Shown one piece after another: positions 1 through 9,600 of a stretch of DNA of 40,301 nucleotides. Made by a program: the position numbers and the translations under genes. The notes under the pieces are model-generated. The model had not been told where the DNA came from. It ran no database searches and saw only the letters and a list, made by a program, of their open reading frames with translations. The first letter of the stretch is position 1, and the number at the start of each line of letters is the position of its first letter. Source of the DNA: Clostridia bacterium (GTDB lineage: Bacteria > Bacillota > Clostridia > UMGS1883); the NCBI GenBank assembly GCA_017414645.1, contig JAFQLL010000091.1:1-40301 (forward strand). Direction: 5' to 3'.

Positions 1-420
1 ACGGAAAATGGCAACATTGCTTATTGGCACTGTTCAAAGTGTGATAAATACTTTAAGGATGCAGATGCTAAAATAGCAGTAGAGTTAGCTGATACTGTTA
101 TAAAGGCAACAGGTAAACATGACTTAACGGAAACTGCTGCAAAAGCTGCTACCTGTACGGAAGATGGCAACATTGCTTATTGGCACTGTTCAAAGTGCGA
201 TAAATACTTTAAGGATGCAGATGCAAAAACAACAGTAGAGCTTGCCGATACTGTTATAAAGGCAACAGGTAAACATGTATTAACTAAAACTGCTGCAAAA
301 GCTGCTACCTGTACGGAAAATGGCAACATTGCTTATTGGCACTGTTCAAAGTGTGATAAATACTTTAAGGATGCAGATGCAAAAACAACAGTAGAGTTAG
401 CGGATACTATTACAACAAAA
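1..420 (+). repeat. Tandem 156-bp repeats in coding sequence
   Basis: Units start at 1, 157 and 313, an exact period of 156 bp (52 codons). They are almost identical at DNA level and the third copy diverges after about 409. Each unit encodes a TCT-x-GNIAYWHCSKC-type motif with three Cys and a His. More copies presumably lie upstream. Confidence 0.95.
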
Positions 421-3400
421 ACAGGGCACAAGGAAGTTGCTGTCCCCGGATATGCGGCTACATATGAGCAAACAGGATTAACAGATGGTGTTAAGTGTAG
501 CGCATGTAATGCGTGGATTGTAAAGCAAAATGTGATTGATAAGCTTCTTCCGAAAGAACATTCCATTACCTACATAATCAACGCCGGTGATTATATAGAC
601 CAGGGCGATGCATATTTGCAGGATCAGGTAATTAGTAACCCCAATCCTCAGGTGTATAACGAAAACGAGCTGGTAGAGCTTAAAAAGCTTTCAACACCCG
701 GCTATACCTTCAATGGTTGGGTTGACCAAACAGGTACAAGATGGGACGTTATTCCCAAGGGAACAACAAAGGATCTTGTGCTCTATGCAAAGTGGACGCA
801 GAATGTGTACACTGTAACCTTTGATACACCGGATGTGGATGTGTCATATACGTGGTATGACCCGAATTTAGGTACTAATGTAAAGCTTAAAAATCAGGCT
901 AAATACACTATTGACACAGGGCTTACTTTAACAAACCCCACAGCTTATAAATATACATTTGTGGGTTGGTCAAACGATGATGGTTTTATTGTTAATGAAA
1001 TTAAGCCCGGCGCAACAGGCAATATGACACTTCGTGCCAATTGGACATCTGACCGTAATAGAACAACAAGTTATGCAAACTACGGTGAACCAATCATAAT
1101 AGAAGATTATGACAATAGGCAATTCTTCTTTGTTTATGATATTGGTAAAATAGATAATGTTCCTTTGTATACATACAAGAACGCAAAAGGTGAGGAAATC
1201 AGATACAGCAATACAACAGTTAATTTTACATCAACAACAACACTGAAAGCAGAGTTTGGCAGAGAAGATGCGCGAAACATTGCCAAGACTGTAGCTAATG
1301 CAACAACACGAAGCTCAGGCTGGACTTTGTCTGAAGGCTGGAGTGAAGTTTTCAGTGAAAGTCAGGAAGATGCAGAAAAGCTTGTAAAATCTGAGGAGAG
1401 AACAGACTCTAAGGGAAACACTGTTGGGGACAAATATTTCGTAAGTAATAGTGAGGGCGGCTCGTCATATGCAAGCGTTGAATCGGGTAGCACAAGCTCC
1501 AGCTCAGCGAAAATAACAACAGAAGATTCCTTCGGAATTAATACTTCGTATGACGAATCGACCGAGAAATACTGTGATGCTGAGCTTAAAGCGGGATTTA
1601 AAAACGAAACTGAATTGAGCGCAGGTGTATCACTGCCCGTAAAAATTGCGAAGGTGGAAGCAGGCGTTAAGAATACTACAACGGTTACTGCCGATGCAAA
1701 GCTTTCTTCGGGTAGAAAGGATAACACAGCTTTCCATGTAGATACAAGCGCGTCGAGCTTCGTTGGTACAGACGTCCAAAAAAATAGTTCCTCTCATTAT
1801 AATGCCGTAACAAGCAATTCAACTAATTGGAACTCAAATGAAGGCTATGAAAAGAGCTCTAAAATGAGCGAGGAAACTACAATTTCTGAGGCTATTGCAA
1901 AAGAAATTGAAAGTACTACAACCTACAATATAAGCAAAGCGTTAAATGGCGATAAGGAAAACACTGAAAGTGTTTCAGGAACAACAAGTGACGAAACAGG
2001 CTATTCAAACTCTGTAAAAGTTTCCGAATATTTTACAGAAGAAAATGTTTACGCCGAATCGCACAAAGATGATAATGTTGGCTACCACAGACTGGTTGAA
2101 GCTGGTATTGTTCATGTTTATGGTGTTGTAGGCTATGATATTGCAACAGCATCCTATTATACATATACCTTTAACGTTCCTGAAGATGAAACCTATTCTT
2201 ATTGGGATTATTCGCTTAAGGACCCGTCCTTTAAAGACTGTGAAAACGGACTTATTACATTTGAAATACCTTACGAAGTTAATGAGTATATAGCAGGTGT
2301 AACAGGTCAGACTGAAGGCCTTGAAATAGACGTCGACGATGATGGCTTCGGTTATGTTAGACATTTTGAAGCACCTGAGAACTTTACAGGTGATGTGGTT
2401 GTTCCTCAGTATACAGGCACAGACAACCTTGACGATACAAATTCTGCTGTTATAGTAACAGGCTTTGATGCAAGTGCGTTTAGAGGTAAAAAGGAAATCA
2501 AAACCGTTATCTTGCCTATGTATGTAACCGAAATTCCCGATTATGCTTTTGAAGGTTGTACAAACCTTGAAATGGTTATTGCATATGGTGTAACCAAAAT
2601 CGGTGCGTATGCGTTTAAGGATTGTGAAAATCTTGGTAAATTTGTCAACAGTGCCGGTGAAACTGAATTTAGTGCATTCATGGTAGATAATTTGGTTACA
2701 GGGCTCGGTGAAGGTGCGTTCAGTGGCGTTAATGAACTTAAGGTGATGGCATATAATGCAGCCGTTGCAGACGCTGCAATAGCTTCAGGTGCAAAAAAGA
2801 TTACCATTGATTTAACAAAACTTGCGGACACTTATACAGGAACGAAGGAAGTAACTAAGGACACCGAATACTTTGGCATTATAGGTGGCGGAAAAACCTT
2901 CAGCGGTCTTAAGATTAAATCTGATGCAAAAGAAACATTCATCAGTAATCTGACCTTGTCTAATAATAAAGACATTCCGTTAGAGCTTTCTTCTGAAACT
3001 GTCAGCCTTTTAAGAGTAACAGTTGACAATGCACCGGGTCTTGCGTTGAGCCTTTTGGCAGAAAATACAAATCTCAAGCTTTATCGAACCGTATCGCTTA
3101 CTTCAAAGAGTGAAAATTCGATTTTGAGTAAGAATGTAACATTGTCTAAGGCAAACTCCGGTATAACGGGAACGCTTGATTTTAGCGGTAAGTATCTTGT
3201 GTGCGGAGGAATCAAAAATACAAGTATGCTTAAATATCCCGAGAATGTAAAAGTTATCACCAGTGATGAATTCGTAAAATATACCGGCTCGGTTAAAGTA
3301 TCGTTTAATACAGACGGAGGAACAGCTATCGCACCTATGACAATTGGCTATGATACCAAGATATCAGCTCCTGCAACACCTGAAAAAGAACACCATTCTT

Positions 3401-4332
3401 TCCGTGGATGGTACACAGATAAAGCTTGTACATCCGAATTTAGCTTCAATACGGCTATCACAAGTGACATCACTCTGTATGCAAAATGGGAACTTAATGA
3501 ATTTAAGATAACCTTTGATGCAAACGGCGGTGTATGTTCTACAGCTACAACGAGTGTGATATACGGAAGCGCCTTGGGAACACTTCCTGTACCTACAAGA
3601 GATTATTATACATTTGATGGTTGGTATACACGCGCAGACGGTGGTGAGAAATACACGGCTGACACTGTATATACGACAACTGAGAATATAGCTCTTTATG
3701 CACATTGGTTATTGAATGAAACCTCTGGTTGGGTGCTTGCATCCACAATGCCTGAGGGCGCTGACGTAGTTAATAGAAAGTGGACTTATACTCAGTCTTA
3801 TTACACCTCAACAAATAGTTATGGTTTGGATGGCTGGACACATTATAATACTACATTCTCTCACTATGGGGCAACACAGGGACCAGTATATTATGACCCG
3901 AGTGATGGTTCAAGAAATGTTTGGTCGGAAGAGTACGTAACTTCTTCAAACTACAAGACCGTGTGGCATTATTACAGATATGCAGATTCTATCTGTGCAT
4001 ATTGGGGCTCAACAAAGCCTGACTATGCAAACTATTACCAGTGGGATTTGGATGCTCCGTTGGAGAAAAAGTCTGGTACAACATATTCCTACAAGTTGTG
4101 GTGTAGTTGTGGAATTTCAGGAGGATATCACACGGTGTATTCTTGTGATTATATAGGTTTGCCTTATACTACAGAAGAATGGGTATCTGATAACAAAGCA
4201 ACACGATGGTATTATCAAGACCCCATTTACAATTATCACTATACAAGAAGTGAAAACCTTGAGGCTTATGCATATCCTTCAGGAAATGATATAAGTAATA
4301 TTCAGGAATGGGTACAGTACAGAGCAAAATAA
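1..4332 (+). CDS. Giant repeat-rich cell-surface protein, 5' end outside window
   Basis: The frame is open from base 1, so the gene starts upstream; 1443 residues are visible. Order in visible residues: three 52-residue Cys repeats (1-140); two InlB/Listeria-Bacteroides-like B-repeats with the ending 'LYAKW'-type strand (about 190-350); a long Ser/Thr-rich, alternating hydrophilic segment (about 430-680); BspA-type leucine-rich repeats (about 819-880); two more classic B-repeats (about 1098-1240); and an aromatic, Tyr/Trp-rich C-terminal module (1241-1443) of a kind I associate with clostridial surface proteins. No LPXTG motif or SLH domain is visible, so anchoring must be upstream or by another route. 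Likely an extracellular adhesin or structural protein; function unproven. The Ser/Thr-rich part could be a beta-hairpin or pore-forming-like domain, but that is only a resemblance. A strong terminator follows. Confidence 0.85.
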   Translation, partial: TENGNIAYWHCSKCDKYFKDADAKIAVELADTVIKATGKHDLTETAAKAATCTEDGNIAYWHCSKCDKYFKDADAKTTVELADTVIKATGKHVLTKTAAKAATCTENGNIAYWHCSKCDKYFKDADAKTTVELADTITTKTGHKEVAVPGYAATYEQTGLTDGVKCSACNAWIVKQNVIDKLLPKEHSITYIINAGDYIDQGDAYLQDQVISNPNPQVYNENELVELKKLSTPGYTFNGWVDQTGTRWDVIPKGTTKDLVLYAKWTQNVYTVTFDTPDVDVSYTWYDPNLGTNVKLKNQAKYTIDTGLTLTNPTAYKYTFVGWSNDDGFIVNEIKPGATGNMTLRANWTSDRNRTTSYANYGEPIIIEDYDNRQFFFVYDIGKIDNVPLYTYKNAKGEEIRYSNTTVNFTSTTTLKAEFGREDARNIAKTVANATTRSSGWTLSEGWSEVFSESQEDAEKLVKSEERTDSKGNTVGDKYFVSNSEGGSSYASVESGSTSSSSAKITTEDSFGINTSYDESTEKYCDAELKAGFKNETELSAGVSLPVKIAKVEAGVKNTTTVTADAKLSSGRKDNTAFHVDTSASSFVGTDVQKNSSSHYNAVTSNSTNWNSNEGYEKSSKMSEETTISEAIAKEIESTTTYNISKALNGDKENTESVSGTTSDETGYSNSVKVSEYFTEENVYAESHKDDNVGYHRLVEAGIVHVYGVVGYDIATASYYTYTFNVPEDETYSYWDYSLKDPSFKDCENGLITFEIPYEVNEYIAGVTGQTEGLEIDVDDDGFGYVRHFEAPENFTGDVVVPQYTGTDNLDDTNSAVIVTGFDASAFRGKKEIKTVILPMYVTEIPDYAFEGCTNLEMVIAYGVTKIGAYAFKDCENLGKFVNSAGETEFSAFMVDNLVTGLGEGAFSGVNELKVMAYNAAVADAAIASGAKKITIDLTKLADTYTGTKEVTKDTEYFGIIGGGKTFSGLKIKSDAKETFISNLTLSNNKDIPLELSSETVSLLRVTVDNAPGLALSLLAENTNLKLYRTVSLTSKSENSILSKNVTLSKANSGITGTLDFSGKYLVCGGIKNTSMLKYPENVKVITSDEFVKYTGSVKVSFNTDGGTAIAPMTIGYDTKISAPATPEKEHHSFRGWYTDKACTSEFSFNTAITSDITLYAKWELNEFKITFDANGGVCSTATTSVIYGSALGTLPVPTRDYYTFDGWYTRADGGEKYTADTVYTTTENIALYAHWLLNETSGWVLASTMPEGADVVNRKWTYTQSYYTSTNSYGLDGWTHYNTTFSHYGATQGPVYYDPSDGSRNVWSEEYVTSSNYKTVWHYYRYADSICAYWGSTKPDYANYYQWDLDAPLEKKSGTTYSYKLWCSCGISGGYHTVYSCDYIGLPYTTEEWVSDNKATRWYYQDPIYNYHYTRSENLEAYAYPSGNDISNIQEWVQYRAK

Positions 4333-4343
4333 TATCAGCCTTT

Positions 4344-4399
4344 TACCGGAGGGGGTGTTATGCCTTGAGTAACCAAAGGCATGATGCTTCTTCCCGGTA
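4344..4399 (+). other. Nested stem-loop downstream of the surface gene
   Basis: The outer arms TACCGG (4344-4349) and CCGGTA (4394-4399) enclose an inner perfect stem ATGCCTT (4360-4366) / AAGGCAT (4376-4382). It lies between the stop codon at 4332 and the rho-independent terminator, so it would be a 3'-UTR structure. Role unknown. Confidence 0.55.
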
Positions 4400-4412
4400 C
4401 CTTTTAAAAACT

Positions 4413-4446
4413 AAACCGCCACGGATTAGCCGTGGCGGTTTTTGTG
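4413..4446. terminator. Bidirectional rho-independent terminator
   Basis: A perfect 12-bp stem AAACCGCCACGG / CCGTGGCGGTTT (4413-4424, 4430-4441) with a 5-nt loop. A T-rich tail follows on both strands, serving the surface gene (plus) and clpC (minus). Confidence 0.93.
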
Positions 4447-4449
4447 TGT

Positions 4450-6867
4450 TTATTTTTTGAGTTTATTTATAACAAATTTGTCTGCCTTTGCACTGACGGA
4501 AACCTTGTCGCCCTTTAATACATTGCCTGAAAGGATTTCCTCGGCAAAGAGGTCTTCAATTTTGCTTGTAATTGCACGGCGGAGAGGACGGGCACCATAG
4601 ACGGGGTCAAAGCCTTCCTTTGCAAGTAGTGCAATTGCGCTTTCGTTAAAGGAAACTTCAATTCCGTTTTCGCTAAGGCGGGAAGAAACAGAGGAAAGCA
4701 TAATTTTTGCAATTTCTTTTATTTCTTCTTCCGTCAGCTGATTGAATACGATAATTTCGTCAAGACGGTTTAAAAATTCGGGACGGAAGGTTTTCTTCAA
4801 TTCGTCCATAACATTTTTCTTGATGACTGTATTTGTATCAGCCTCGCCAAAGCCTACACGCTTTGTCTGGGTAAGCTTATTTGCACCCACGTTACTTGTC
4901 ATGATGATAACAGTGTTTCGGAAGTCTACCTTTCTGCCCTGAGAATCGGTTAAAATACCATCCTCTAAAACCTGAAGGAGAATGTTGAACACATCGGGGT
5001 GGGCCTTTTCAATTTCGTCAAAGAGAATAACACTATAGGGCTTGCGACGTACCTTTTCTGTAAGTTGGCCTGCATCGTCGTAGCCAACATAGCCGGGAGG
5101 CGAGCCGACAAGCTTGGAAACAGAATGCTTTTCCATAAATTCACTCATGTCAACTCTTATCATTGCGTCTTCATCGCCGAAAAGTGCTTCTGCCAACGCC
5201 TTGGACAGTTCTGTTTTACCAACGCCCGTGGGACCGAGGAATATAAAAGAGCCAATAGGTCTCTTGGGGTCCTTTAAACCAACTCTGCCGCGGCGGATAG
5301 CCTTCGAAATAGCAACAACTGCATCATTCTGGCCAACAACTCTTTTGTGAAGCACGTTTTCAAGGTTTCTCAGACGGTCGCTTTCCTCCTCCTTGAGGCG
5401 GTCAACGGGAATGTTGGTCCAGCTGGAAATTATGGAGGCAATGTCGGACTCGGTGATGGTACCCGAAAGCTGAGTTGTTTCGTCCTGCCACTTGGTGCGG
5501 AGCTTTTCGTATTCAGCATTAAGCTCCTTTTCTTCGTCACGGAGGGTTGCAGCCTTTTCAAAGTCCTGAGAATTTATTGCCTCGGTTTTAGCATTCTGCA
5601 CGTCCTTGATTTTGTCTTCCAGCTCCTTTAAAGAGGGGGGAGCGGTAAACTTTTTAAGCTTTGTACGGCTTGCGGCTTCGTCCACAAGGTCAATTGCTTT
5701 ATCGGGAAGGAAGCGGTCTGTTATATAACGTGCTGAAAGCTTTGCAGCAGCCTCTAATGCGTTATCTTCAATTTTTACACCGTGGTGTGCTTCGTATTTA
5801 GGCCTGAGCCCCTTTAATATTTCAACTGTGTCGCTGACAGAGGGCTCGCCTACCATAACGCTCTGGAAGCGGCGCTCTAAAGCTGCATCCTTTTCAATAT
5901 ACTTGCGATACTCGTTAAGGGTTGTTGCACCAATAAGCTGGATTTCGCCTCTGGCAAGGGCAGGCTTTAAAATGTTTGCCGCATCGATGGCGCCCTCTGC
6001 GGCACCTGCGCCGATAATGGTGTGGATTTCGTCAATAAAGAGAATTACGTTGCCATCCTGCGTAACCTCATCCATTGCCTTTTTAAGTCTTTCTTCAAAT
6101 TCGCCACGGTATTTTGCACCTGCAACCATGCCCGAAAGGTCAACGGAAAAAACTCGCTTGTTCTTCAAAAGCTCGGGAACATTACCGGACACAATTTCCT
6201 GTGCCAAGCCCTCGGCAATGGCTGTTTTACCAACACCGGGCTCACCTAAAAGAACGGGGTTGTTTTTTGTTCTGCGCGACAAAATCTGTATAACACGGGC
6301 AATTTCCTCGCTTCTGCCTATAACGGGGTCGAACTTTCCTTCCGATGCCAAAAGGGTTAAATCTCTGCCAAACTGGTTAAGAGTGGGAGTGCTTTTGTTT
6401 TTTTCTGCGGATTTGTCTTCCGGCTTAACAGAGGCAGAGGCATTCGTAACGGCTTCCATTAAGTCGTTGTATACCGTTCTGGGCACACCCATGGAAACGA
6501 GAATTTTAAATGCAACACTGTCGCTTTCGCGGAAAAGAGCCAGAAGAATATGTTCTGTACCTATATATGAGGAATATGTTTTCTTTGCCTCGTAGGCACT
6601 TTGCTGAAGAATGCGTGTTGTACGGGGAGTGAAGCCTGCAAAACCGCCTTGAGTTGATGGTGCAGACACCTCCATAACCTTTTCTTTTACTTTTTCTTCG
6701 GTTATATTAAGTGAGAAAAGAAACTTTGCCGCAAAGCTGGTTCCTTCCTTTAAAAGCCCGAGCAAAAGATGCTCTGTGCCTACAAAGTTGCAGTTTGTTT
6801 CCTGGGCTGAGATTTGTGAAAGTCGGATGGCTTCTCGTGCTTTTTGTGTAAAGTTATGTTCATTCAT
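4450..6867 (-). CDS. clpC: ClpC-type AAA+ protein-unfolding ATPase
   Basis: An 805-residue Hsp100 unfoldase that feeds substrates to ClpP in the cytoplasm. In firmicutes it recognises proteins marked by the arginine kinase McsB. Visible parts: double Clp N-domain (about 1-140), first ATPase module with Walker A GEPGVGKT at 208-215 and Walker B VILFIDE at 274-280, UVR-like middle domain with coiled coil (about 415-460), second ATPase module with Walker A GPTGVGKT at 545-552 and its [11 protein letters not shown]alker B, and a D2 C-terminal domain. Length and order fit ClpC rather than ClpB (short middle domain) or ClpA. It is the last gene of ctsR-mcsA-mcsB-clpC, 24 bp after mcsB. Transcription from the ctsR promoter is likely CtsR-repressed. 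Confidence 0.98.
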   Translation of the reverse strand: MNEHNFTQKAREAIRLSQISAQETNCNFVGTEHLLLGLLKEGTSFAAKFLFSLNITEEKVKEKVMEVSAPSTQGGFAGFTPRTTRILQQSAYEAKKTYSSYIGTEHILLALFRESDSVAFKILVSMGVPRTVYNDLMEAVTNASASVKPEDKSAEKNKSTPTLNQFGRDLTLLASEGKFDPVIGRSEEIARVIQILSRRTKNNPVLLGEPGVGKTAIAEGLAQEIVSGNVPELLKNKRVFSVDLSGMVAGAKYRGEFEERLKKAMDEVTQDGNVILFIDEIHTIIGAGAAEGAIDAANILKPALARGEIQLIGATTLNEYRKYIEKDAALERRFQSVMVGEPSVSDTVEILKGLRPKYEAHHGVKIEDNALEAAAKLSARYITDRFLPDKAIDLVDEAASRTKLKKFTAPPSLKELEDKIKDVQNAKTEAINSQDFEKAATLRDEEKELNAEYEKLRTKWQDETTQLSGTITESDIASIISSWTNIPVDRLKEEESDRLRNLENVLHKRVVGQNDAVVAISKAIRRGRVGLKDPKRPIGSFIFLGPTGVGKTELSKALAEALFGDEDAMIRVDMSEFMEKHSVSKLVGSPPGYVGYDDAGQLTEKVRRKPYSVILFDEIEKAHPDVFNILLQVLEDGILTDSQGRKVDFRNTVIIMTSNVGANKLTQTKRVGFGEADTNTVIKKNVMDELKKTFRPEFLNRLDEIIVFNQLTEEEIKEIAKIMLSSVSSRLSENGIEVSFNESAIALLAKEGFDPVYGARPLRRAITSKIEDLFAEEILSGNVLKGDKVSVSAKADKFVINKLKK

Positions 6868-6891
6868 TAAAAATCATCCTTTTCTGTTAAG

Positions 6892-7881
6892 TTATTTCAG
6901 GTTTTCGCGGAATTTCTGTGCTCTGAGCACGTCGCGTGCGGTGGGGTCAGAGTCTGAAAACTCTCCTGCCTTCGTAATGGATGCAGGGAGTGTTGAAAAA
7001 AGTGTGTCCGAAAGCTTTTGGGCTGTTATGTTATTTATTATACCCAAAGAAATGCCTAAAAGAACATCACTTGAAAACGAAAATGCTTCCTCAGAGGAAA
7101 GGGCATAGGCATTTGTGAGTATGCCGTAAGAGCGCATGCATCTGTCTGTCATTCGCACGCGGTTGTTTTCGAACAATGTGTTTCTCACCATTTCTTCTTT
7201 TTTCAGAAGCTCATCTGCCGCAAGGTTAACTCTCTGGATAATATCCTTTTCAGTTGCCCCTAACGTAATCTGGTTTGAAAGCTGATAGAATGCCCCCTTT
7301 GCTTTGCTGCCTTCGCCGTATATTCCGCGAACGGCAAGACCAAGTTTGTTTGCCCATGTGAGCACGGAGGATATGGAATTGCTCATTGTAAGGGCGGGAA
7401 GGTGAAGCATAAAGCTTGCTCTCATGCCTGTGCCCGAATTTGTGGGGCAGGCGGTAAGAAAGCCAAACTTTTCGTGGAAGGCAATGTCCAGCTTTTCAGC
7501 TAACAGATTATCAATTTTATCAGCGGTGTCATATGCTTCATCCAGAGAATTGCCGTCGGCAAACACCTGAATACGGATGTGGTCTTCTTCATTTATCATG
7601 ATGGAAATTTTTTCATCCTTTGAAATGATAACCGCGCGGGGAAGCGTGCCCTTTAAAAAGTCCGGGCTTATAAGGTGCTTTTCTGAAAGAGCCATGAGCG
7701 CAACCTTGTCACATTCCTCGGAATGAATAATGCTAAGTGTATCCTTAAGAGCGGAGGATGAAAGCGCTTCCCATACTTTATCTATTACCTCATGTGCCAT
7801 ATCAGCATTCATGCGTGAGGGAAAGGGAATGCTTTTCAAATTGCGGGCAAGTCTCACTCTGCCTGATTGATAGTTTGTCAT
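6892..7881 (-). CDS. mcsB: Protein-arginine kinase McsB
   Basis: A phosphagen-kinase-fold enzyme that phosphorylates arginine residues, marking proteins for ClpCP and inactivating CtsR under heat stress. Seen here: the substrate-loop segment SGRVRLARNL near the N terminus, the CPTNSGTGMRAS active-site segment with its cysteine, the nucleotide-binding GxxGEGSKAxG stretch and, near the C terminus, the RDVLRA sequence matching the RDxxRA phospho-arginine binding motif. At 329 residues it is some 20 shorter than usual: the normal N-terminal lead with a conserved Trp before the first Arg loop is missing. The start ATG overlaps the mcsA stop as TAATG, indicating translational coupling. Confidence 0.96.
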   Translation of the reverse strand: MTNYQSGRVRLARNLKSIPFPSRMNADMAHEVIDKVWEALSSSALKDTLSIIHSEECDKVALMALSEKHLISPDFLKGTLPRAVIISKDEKISIMINEEDHIRIQVFADGNSLDEAYDTADKIDNLLAEKLDIAFHEKFGFLTACPTNSGTGMRASFMLHLPALTMSNSISSVLTWANKLGLAVRGIYGEGSKAKGAFYQLSNQITLGATEKDIIQRVNLAADELLKKEEMVRNTLFENNRVRMTDRCMRSYGILTNAYALSSEEAFSFSSDVLLGISLGIINNITAQKLSDTLFSTLPASITKAGEFSDSDPTARDVLRAQKFRENLK

Positions 7882-8360
7882 TATAATGTGCCCTCCATTT
7901 CCTTGATTTCGTCACGAAGCTTCGCTGCCTTTTCGTATTCTTCCTTTTCAATTGCCTCTTTAAGCTGTGCCTTTAAAAGGTCAATACGGCTTTCGGAAGC
8001 GTTGCCGCTCTTGCCGGGCACCTTGCCTGTATGGGTGTTAGTGGAATGAATTTTCTTTAAAAGAGGCATCATAGAAGACGAAAAGGTGGTGTAACAGCTT
8101 GCACATCCGGGCTTTCCGGTTTTGAGAAATTCGCCCTTTGTCATGCTGCAAAGGGGGCATTTTTCGTCGGCATCTGCCCTTTCGCCTTCGTTAAAGAAGG
8201 ACGAGAAAAGACTGGAAAAACCTAAGTCCATGTTTAAGTCCTTATAAATGTTGTTTTCATTGGCGCAGGATACACAGAGCTTTTTCACTGTTTTTTTGCC
8301 GTTAATAACCTGGGTTAATGTTACTGCTGCAGGGTTGATACCGCATTTTTCACACATCAT
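7881..8360 (-). CDS. mcsA: McsA, zinc-finger activator of McsB
   Basis: A 159-residue adaptor that activates the arginine kinase McsB and helps control CtsR. Four CxxC pairs are visible (CEKC, CVSC, CPLC, CASC), consistent with two zinc sites. The C terminus carries a UVR-type helical hairpin (KEEYEKAAKLRDEIKEME) that resembles the ClpC middle domain. It sits between ctsR (16 bp upstream) and mcsB (1-base overlap). Start is an ATG pair behind a GGACTGA-like site; either of the two adjacent ATGs could serve. Confidence 0.95.
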   Translation of the reverse strand: MMCEKCGINPAAVTLTQVINGKKTVKKLCVSCANENNIYKDLNMDLGFSSLFSSFFNEGERADADEKCPLCSMTKGEFLKTGKPGCASCYTTFSSSMMPLLKKIHSTNTHTGKVPGKSGNASESRIDLLKAQLKEAIEKEEYEKAAKLRDEIKEMEGTL

Positions 8361-8376
8361 AAAAATCAGTCCTTTC

Positions 8377-8823
8377 TTAATTGTTTAAAATTGTGATGAG
8401 CATGTTTTTAAATAAAACTGCTCTTGCTTCGTTTTTCTGCCCTGATAATATGCTTTTGTCGGAAAGGGCAGCTGCCATAATGCTTGCCTCGCGCTTTGTT
8501 ATGAGGGAAGATTCAATAAGGCGTGCAAGGTATGCATTGGCGGTGGGGTAGTCAAGCGATGTGCCTACCGAATTTATAAGATATGAGATAAAGTTATCAA
8601 GCCCTGTTTCAACACGGCGGATTGTAACAGAGCCACCGCCGCCGCGACGGCTTTCAATGTGGTAGCCGCGCTCGGGAGTGAAACGGGTTTTGATAACATA
8701 ATTTATCTGCGAGGGAACACAGTTGAGCTGATTTGCAAGGATGTTTCGCCTTATTTCAACACTGCCGTCCGACGAAGAAATCATTTCATTGAGAAGCTGT
8801 TCTATTAAATCTGATATTGTCAT
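8377..8823 (-). CDS. ctsR: CtsR, class III heat-shock repressor
   Basis: A 148-residue winged-helix repressor of clp genes. The N-terminal DNA-binding region (IRRNILANQLNCVPSQINYVI, about 24-45) and the glycine-rich wing following RGYHIESRRGGGGS are clear hallmarks of CtsR. The tetraglycine loop is the element known to sense heat in this family. It is first in the operon and faces its own operator at 8837-8859, so it is autoregulated. McsB is expected to inactivate it. Confidence 0.97.
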   Translation of the reverse strand: MTISDLIEQLLNEMISSSDGSVEIRRNILANQLNCVPSQINYVIKTRFTPERGYHIESRRGGGGSVTIRRVETGLDNFISYLINSVGTSLDYPTANAYLARLIESSLITKREASIMAAALSDKSILSGQKNEARAVLFKNMLITILNN

Positions 8824-8836
8824 TTATAACACCTCA

Positions 8837-8890
8837 TTTGACTTTGACTATCTTTGACTTTAATTTATCACGCTTTTTTATAAATGTCAA
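8837..8890 (-). promoter_or_regulatory. ctsR operon promoter with CtsR operator
   Basis: On the minus strand TTGACA (plus 8885-8890), a 17-bp spacer and TAAATT (8862-8867). Directly downstream is a perfect CtsR box: heptads AGTCAAA at 8853-8859 and 8843-8849 with a 3-bp spacer. A third, overlapping heptad lies at 8837-8843. Binding would cover the transcription start. Confidence 0.93.
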
Positions 8891-8909
8891 GTATTTTTTG
8901 AAAAAATGT

Positions 8910-8937
8910 TTTAAACAGAGAACATATGTGATATAAT
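8910..8937 (+). promoter_or_regulatory. rdgB promoter (extended -10)
   Basis: TATAAT at 8932-8937 is preceded by TGA, an extended -10. The -35 is weak (TTTAAA, 8910-8915, 16-bp spacer). It is divergent from the ctsR promoter about 50 bp away. Confidence 0.75.
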
Positions 8938-8969
8938 GAGACGAAATTAAATGTTACGAGGTGGCATAA

Positions 8970-9548
8970 ATGCAAAAGATAATTGCAGCAACAAAAAATA
9001 AAAATAAGGTAAGAGAGTTTAAAGAAATTCTTCCCGATTTTGATATTATTACACAGGAAGAAGCAGGAATAGACCTTGATGTTGAAGAAACAGGCACAAC
9101 CTTCAGAGAAAATGCACTTTTAAAGGCTCAGGCAATTTTTGAGAAAACAGGCATACCTGCTCTTGCAGACGACAGTGGTCTTGAGGTTTTTGCTTTGGGT
9201 GGACAGCCCGGAGTGTACAGCGCACGTTACGGCGGAGAAGGCCTTGACGATTTTGGCAGGCTTAAACTTTTACTTAAGAACATGGAAAATGTTGAAGACG
9301 AGCTTCGCGGAGCACAGTTTGTTTGCTCCATTGCCTTTGTAACGGCAGAAAAAACATACGAGGCTGAAGGTATTTGCGAAGGTACCATTATCCGTGAGCC
9401 CCGCGGAGAAAACGGTTTTGGCTACGACCCGGTTTTCTTTGTGCCTGAATTTGGAAAGACCACAGCCGAAATGTCAAGCGACGAGAAAAACAGCATAAGT
9501 CACAGAGGTAAAGCCTTGCGTCATCTTGCAGATGTTATTAAAGAATAA
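8970..9548 (+). CDS. rdgB: RdgB/HAM1 non-canonical purine NTP pyrophosphatase
   Basis: Hydrolyses dITP, ITP and XTP to monophosphates plus pyrophosphate, cleaning the nucleotide pool. The 192-residue length is normal. Hallmarks: N-terminal AATKNKNKVREFKEIL (phosphate-binding T/SxNxxK), ETGTTFRENALLKA, the catalytic ADDSGLEV, GxPGVYSARYGG, the GFGYDPVF substrate-binding segment and SHRGKALR near the C terminus. The start ATG follows ACGAGGTGG. Monocistronic between a divergent promoter and a downstream hairpin. Confidence 0.97.
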   Translation: MQKIIAATKNKNKVREFKEILPDFDIITQEEAGIDLDVEETGTTFRENALLKAQAIFEKTGIPALADDSGLEVFALGGQPGVYSARYGGEGLDDFGRLKLLLKNMENVEDELRGAQFVCSIAFVTAEKTYEAEGICEGTIIREPRGENGFGYDPVFFVPEFGKTTAEMSSDEKNSISHRGKALRHLADVIKE

Positions 9549-9561
9549 ATTTTTACAGAAA

Positions 9562-9589
9562 TTAAAAAAAGCGCGGATGTACCGCGCTT
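9562..9589 (-). terminator. Terminator for the small Cys-rich gene
   Basis: The 8-bp stem AAGCGCGG / CCGCGCTT (9569-9576, 9582-9589) is followed on the minus strand by a run of T (plus 9564-9570). It may also end rdgB weakly, as there is no T-run on the plus side. Confidence 0.85.
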
Positions 9590-9600
9590 GGATTATTTAA

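Noticed and set aside
1..420. CRISPR-like array from the three evenly spaced repeats
   Set aside because: The period is 156 bp, in frame and coding throughout, with no short repeat-spacer pattern.
5828..6595. 255-codon open frame antisense to clpC
   Set aside because: It is the shadow of a strongly conserved gene with biased codons and has no independent support.
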